From Streptococcaceae bacterium (GTDB lineage Bacteria > Bacillota > Bacilli > Lactobacillales > Streptococcaceae), in assembly GCA_031259195.1 (NCBI GenBank), contig JAIRLR010000109.1:1-9195 (forward strand): a stretch of DNA of 9,195 nucleotides, written 5' to 3'. The translations under genes and the position numbers were made by a program. Under the pieces are notes generated by a model. It was not told where the DNA came from and did no database searches. It saw only the letters and a program-made list of their open reading frames with translations. Each line of letters opens with the position of its first letter. The stretch's first letter is position 1. Below are positions 6,762 through 9,195 of the stretch, in pieces.

Positions 6762-7680
6762 GATCGCCTGTAAAGTGCCAATCATCAATACCCGCTGGCA
6801 AAATAAAATGATCACCTTTTCTCAAAGCATAAGAACTTTCAGTTATTATTAAACTTCCCTTTCCTTCAATCACTGAAACCAAAGTATAAGGCGCACCTTT
6901 TTGTAAAAATAGCTCACCTTTAACTCGCCATTTATAAACATTAAAAAATGGCGTTTTGGCAAAAGTTGTTATCATTGACAAGCCAACCTTCTCCTTCATA
7001 ATCTCAAGTTTCGGCGTCACTCCAGGAATATTTGTAACATCAATTGATTGCTTAATATGCAGCTTGCGCAGATTTCCCTTATCATCTTTACGATCAAAGT
7101 CATAAACGCGATAAGTAGTATCAGATGATTGCTGCGTTTCTAAAATCAATATTCCTTTGCCAATCGCATGAATCGTTCCTGAAGGAACATAGTAAAACTC
7201 CCCTTTTTTCACCGACACATGCGTTAGTAAGTCATTCCAACGCGCATCATGAATCATCTCAACAAACTCCTTGCGCGTTCTGGCATGATGCCCATAAATA
7301 ATCTTAGCATTAGGCTTGGCATCAATAATATACCAGCACTCACTCTTGCCTAGCTCACCCTCATGTTTTAGTGCATAAGCGTCATTTGGATGGACTTGCA
7401 CAGATAAATAATCTTCTGCATCTAAAATTTTTGTTAATAATGGAAAAACTTCGCCTGAAACATTTCCAAATAATTCTCGGTGATTGGCCCACAACTCATC
7501 TAACTTCTGACCTTGATATTGGCCATTTTTAACCGTTGATACTCCATGAGGATGAGCAGAAATAGCCCAATATTCGCCAATTTTATCTGCTGGCAAGTCA
7601 TAGCCGAAAACAGTCTTTAGCTTGGTTCCACCCCAAATTTTTTCCTGAAAAACTGAGTCTAAAAATAATGGCTCTTCCAT
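6727..7680 (-). CDS. manA: Mannose-6-phosphate isomerase, class I
   Basis: ManA interconverts mannose-6-P and fructose-6-P, feeding PTS-imported mannose into glycolysis or supplying mannose-6-P for glycans. The 317-residue length fits the short Firmicutes type. Zinc ligands of the cupin site are visible: QVHPND (Q95, H97), GKSECW (E114) and GTIHAIG (H171). TTYRVYDF carries the active-site arginine (R191). The N-terminal PLFLDSVFQEKIWGG is characteristic. The ATG at 7680 is preceded by AGTAGGA about 8 nt upstream. It follows the LCP gene by 30 nt on the same strand with no hairpin between, so both probably share the promoter at 9023-9051. The stop lies inside the convergent LURP-one gene. Confidence 0.95.
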   Translation of the reverse strand: MEEPLFLDSVFQEKIWGGTKLKTVFGYDLPADKIGEYWAISAHPHGVSTVKNGQYQGQKLDELWANHRELFGNVSGEVFPLLTKILDAEDYLSVQVHPNDAYALKHEGELGKSECWYIIDAKPNAKIIYGHHARTRKEFVEMIHDARWNDLLTHVSVKKGEFYYVPSGTIHAIGKGILILETQQSSDTTYRVYDFDRKDDKGNLRKLHIKQSIDVTNIPGVTPKLEIMKEKVGLSMITTFAKTPFFNVYKWRVKGELFLQKGAPYTLVSVIEGKGSLIITESSYALRKGDHFILPAGIDDWHFTGDLTLIASEPGEN

Positions 7681-7710
7681 GCAATAATCCTACTTCCCAT
7701 TAAATATGAC

Positions 7711-8952
7711 TTACTCAGAAATACCTTCTATTCCTGTTACTTCGCTTTGCTCTTCATCTAAAACTTTGCTTGAACTTTCACTTGTTTTAGTTTTCTTTTT
7801 CTCACCAAGTAAATTTAGTGATGCGTCCTCTGGGGCCTTTAACCCTGTTACACTTTCATATGTTAACTGTTTCCCCAATGTAGCATTTGCTGGTAGTCCC
7901 ATTTGCTCACGCATATAATTTTGCGCTTGCAATAAAAGATTCTTTGGTACTAACTGATAAGATGCACCGTTAATCATATCTCCTACTCCTGGCAATTGTA
8001 AAGAAACAGCATGCTTAAAGAGTGATAAAGGATATGTTTTTCTAATCCGAACCAAATCCTTCCATGCCAGATTTGTCCTTATATTACCACTAATTGTTTT
8101 AAAAATTTTCTTATATTTGGTAAAAGAATTAATAGAAAAAAGCTTTTCAACTAATTTTTGGGACACTTGGCGCTGACGAGCATCGCGACCATATGTTCCA
8201 TCATCTCCATGACGATAGCGAGCATAATTTGTTGCTGTGCGCCCATCCATTTTCTGCTTGCCTTCACTAATCCACTGAAAAATAGCATCAAAGTTATATC
8301 CATAATGTTGTGCTTCCCAAGATCTCATCGGCTCATCACTAGGAATCAAACCTTTAAGAGCTGCCAAATCATCTGGCACAGGTACTCTATCTAAATGTTT
8401 ACCGTCAACTGTTCCAAATTTGGCATCAATTGTCAACCCGCCAACATCGTCCACCAACTCTGGAAAACCAATCATATTAACAGCTATAACATAATCTATT
8501 TTAATGTCTATCAACTTGGCTACTGTGTCCATGGACATGCCTTCTTTTCCTCGAGCAAAAGCGTGATTGATCTTATCTTTTACGCCTGTATATTCATTAT
8601 CATCCGGTCCATCCAGTAAAACATACAAATCTCGTGGAAAACTCAAAACAGTTGTTTGTTTCTTTTTGGGATTAACCACTACCAACATCATTGAATCCGC
8701 GCGACCATCCCACTTTCCGCTATCGCGCTCTAAACCTTCTCCAGAATCAATTCCTAACAAAAGAACTGAAAAAGGCTCAGTTGCTAAAATAACTTTTTCC
8801 TTTTGCTGATATTTACGTTTTACTTGAACAAAAGTTCCGTTCATCGCTTTTTTAGCATCTAAATATATTTTAAAACCAACACCTGCGGCAGCGATTTCTA
8901 ACACTGTAAATATTGATAAAACAACAAGAATAATTTTCTTCTTGCGACTCAT
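7711..8952 (-). CDS. LytR-CpsA-Psr (LCP) family cell-wall polymer ligase/regulator
   Basis: LCP proteins move undecaprenyl-linked glycopolymers such as teichoic acids or capsule onto peptidoglycan on the outer face of the membrane. The 413-residue protein has a short basic N-terminus (SRKKK), one membrane helix (about 7-29) and an extracellular domain. LCP landmarks are LLLGIDSG (64-71), DGRADSMML (R84, D86), SFPRDLYV with R107, KINHAF, and ARYRHGDDGTYGRDARQRQ (244-262) with the conserved R245, R247, D257 and R259. The segment 175-225 between core motifs is longer than in many homologues. The tail after 385 is Lys/Ser/Glu-rich and probably disordered. AAGGA (8961-8965) is 8 nt before the ATG. 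I cannot say whether it serves teichoic acid, capsule or a regulatory role, so no symbol is given. Confidence 0.93.
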   Translation of the reverse strand: MSRKKKIILVVLSIFTVLEIAAAGVGFKIYLDAKKAMNGTFVQVKRKYQQKEKVILATEPFSVLLLGIDSGEGLERDSGKWDGRADSMMLVVVNPKKKQTTVLSFPRDLYVLLDGPDDNEYTGVKDKINHAFARGKEGMSMDTVAKLIDIKIDYVIAVNMIGFPELVDDVGGLTIDAKFGTVDGKHLDRVPVPDDLAALKGLIPSDEPMRSWEAQHYGYNFDAIFQWISEGKQKMDGRTATNYARYRHGDDGTYGRDARQRQVSQKLVEKLFSINSFTKYKKIFKTISGNIRTNLAWKDLVRIRKTYPLSLFKHAVSLQLPGVGDMINGASYQLVPKNLLLQAQNYMREQMGLPANATLGKQLTYESVTGLKAPEDASLNLLGEKKKTKTSESSSKVLDEEQSEVTGIEGISE

Positions 8953-9022
8953 AAAACACTTCCTTAAAAATAGACGTAAACTTAGAGCTTGTTAACCATA
9001 ATTTAAAAAATTAAACGAGCTT

Positions 9023-9051
9023 ATTATCTCATAATATTTAATTCATATCAA
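9023..9051 (-). promoter_or_regulatory. Promoter for the LCP gene and manA
   Basis: The minus strand has -35 TTGATA (9046-9051), a 17-nt spacer and -10 GATAAT (9023-9028) preceded by the extended TG at 9030-9031. The expected start near 9016 leaves a leader of about 64 nt before the LCP ATG. Elements and spacing are close to the housekeeping sigma consensus. Confidence 0.65.
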
Positions 9052-9065
9052 ATTATTAATTTTCT

Positions 9066-9130
9066 TATGTATCATCGCTGTCGCTGCTCAGTGATAATGT
9101 CTTGATAGATGTTCATCGAAAATGTCCCAA
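9066..9130. other. GC-richer non-coding block of unknown nature
   Basis: About 39% of these bases are G or C, against about 11% in the adjoining 9131-9183. It contains a tandem CGCTGTCGCTG motif and TATCA...TGATA short inverted arms around it. No frame has a start with a ribosome site and a useful length: the longest readings are about 30 codons without ATG on the plus strand and a 14-codon ATG frame on the minus strand. It may be a repeat, a small RNA or the remnant of a gene. Confidence 0.3.
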
Positions 9131-9150
9131 AGCTAAAAAAATTTTTTCTT

Positions 9151-9183
9151 AAAATTTAGTAAATTTATACTTAACTAAATTTT
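9151..9183. repeat. Perfect 10-nt inverted repeat, 13-nt spacer
   Basis: AAAATTTAGT (9151-9160) and ACTAAATTTT (9174-9183) are exact reverse complements. The arms are AT-rich. They could form a hairpin ending an upstream minus-strand transcript, or be an operator beside a plus-strand -10-like TATACT (9166-9171) lying in the spacer. The gene it serves would be beyond the window. Confidence 0.45.
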
Positions 9184-9195
9184 GAGTAGGGAAAT

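Noticed and set aside
8158..8809. Plus-strand ORFs of 74-80 codons antisense to the LCP gene
   Set aside because: They are shadows of a well-supported LCP gene, with low-complexity products and no ribosome sites.
1..9195. CRISPR arrays, tRNA or rRNA genes, transposase genes
   Set aside because: I looked for regular spaced repeats, tRNA-like cloverleafs with a CCA end, and transposase motifs, and saw none.

Overview
The window is AT-rich, low-GC Gram-positive DNA from the order Lactobacillales, most likely a lactobacillus or a close relative. The evidence is the bifunctional HPr kinase/phosphorylase next to lgt, AAGGAG-type ribosome binding sites, a LytR-CpsA-Psr wall protein, a two-HKD cardiolipin synthase and the 5-FTHF cyclo-ligase/rhomboid pair. 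I cannot name the species from the sequence alone. Most of the window is ordinary core-type housekeeping DNA. The unusual parts are the two ends.

Layout. 1-209 (minus) is the 5' part of a secreted-protein ORF that runs off the window and may be frameshifted. 210-702 has no intact gene. It holds a broken gene start that looks like a CidA/LrgA-type holin gene (333-411), then a 213-bp element bounded by 13-nt inverted repeats and containing internal hairpins (469-681). 703-2172 (plus) is cardiolipin synthase. 2192-2977 (minus) is lgt and 2981-3931 (minus) is hprK. They form one transcription unit, hprK then lgt, converging on cls. Both appear to start with TTG.

A 68-83 bp divergent promoter region separates hprK from a plus-strand cluster: 5-formyltetrahydrofolate cyclo-ligase (4015-4563), rhomboid protease (4568-5263), Cof-type HAD phosphatase (5285-6163) and a LURP-one/tubby-like protein (6204-6761). 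The last gene overlaps tail-to-tail by 35 bp with manA (6727-7680, minus). manA follows an LCP-family wall ligase gene (7711-8952, minus) that has a good extended -10 promoter at 9023-9051. The last 140 bp hold a locally GC-richer block of unknown nature and a 10-nt perfect inverted repeat.

How the genes fit together. Several products act at the envelope: Cls makes cardiolipin, Lgt lipidates prolipoproteins, rhomboid cleaves membrane proteins, and LCP attaches polymers to peptidoglycan. HprK sets catabolite control through HPr-Ser46 phosphorylation, and ManA links mannose-6-P to fructose-6-P. The best candidate for something undescribed is the structured element at 469-681. Its end-to-end pairing is complete only in a minus-strand transcript, where a G-U wobble replaces a C-A mismatch.
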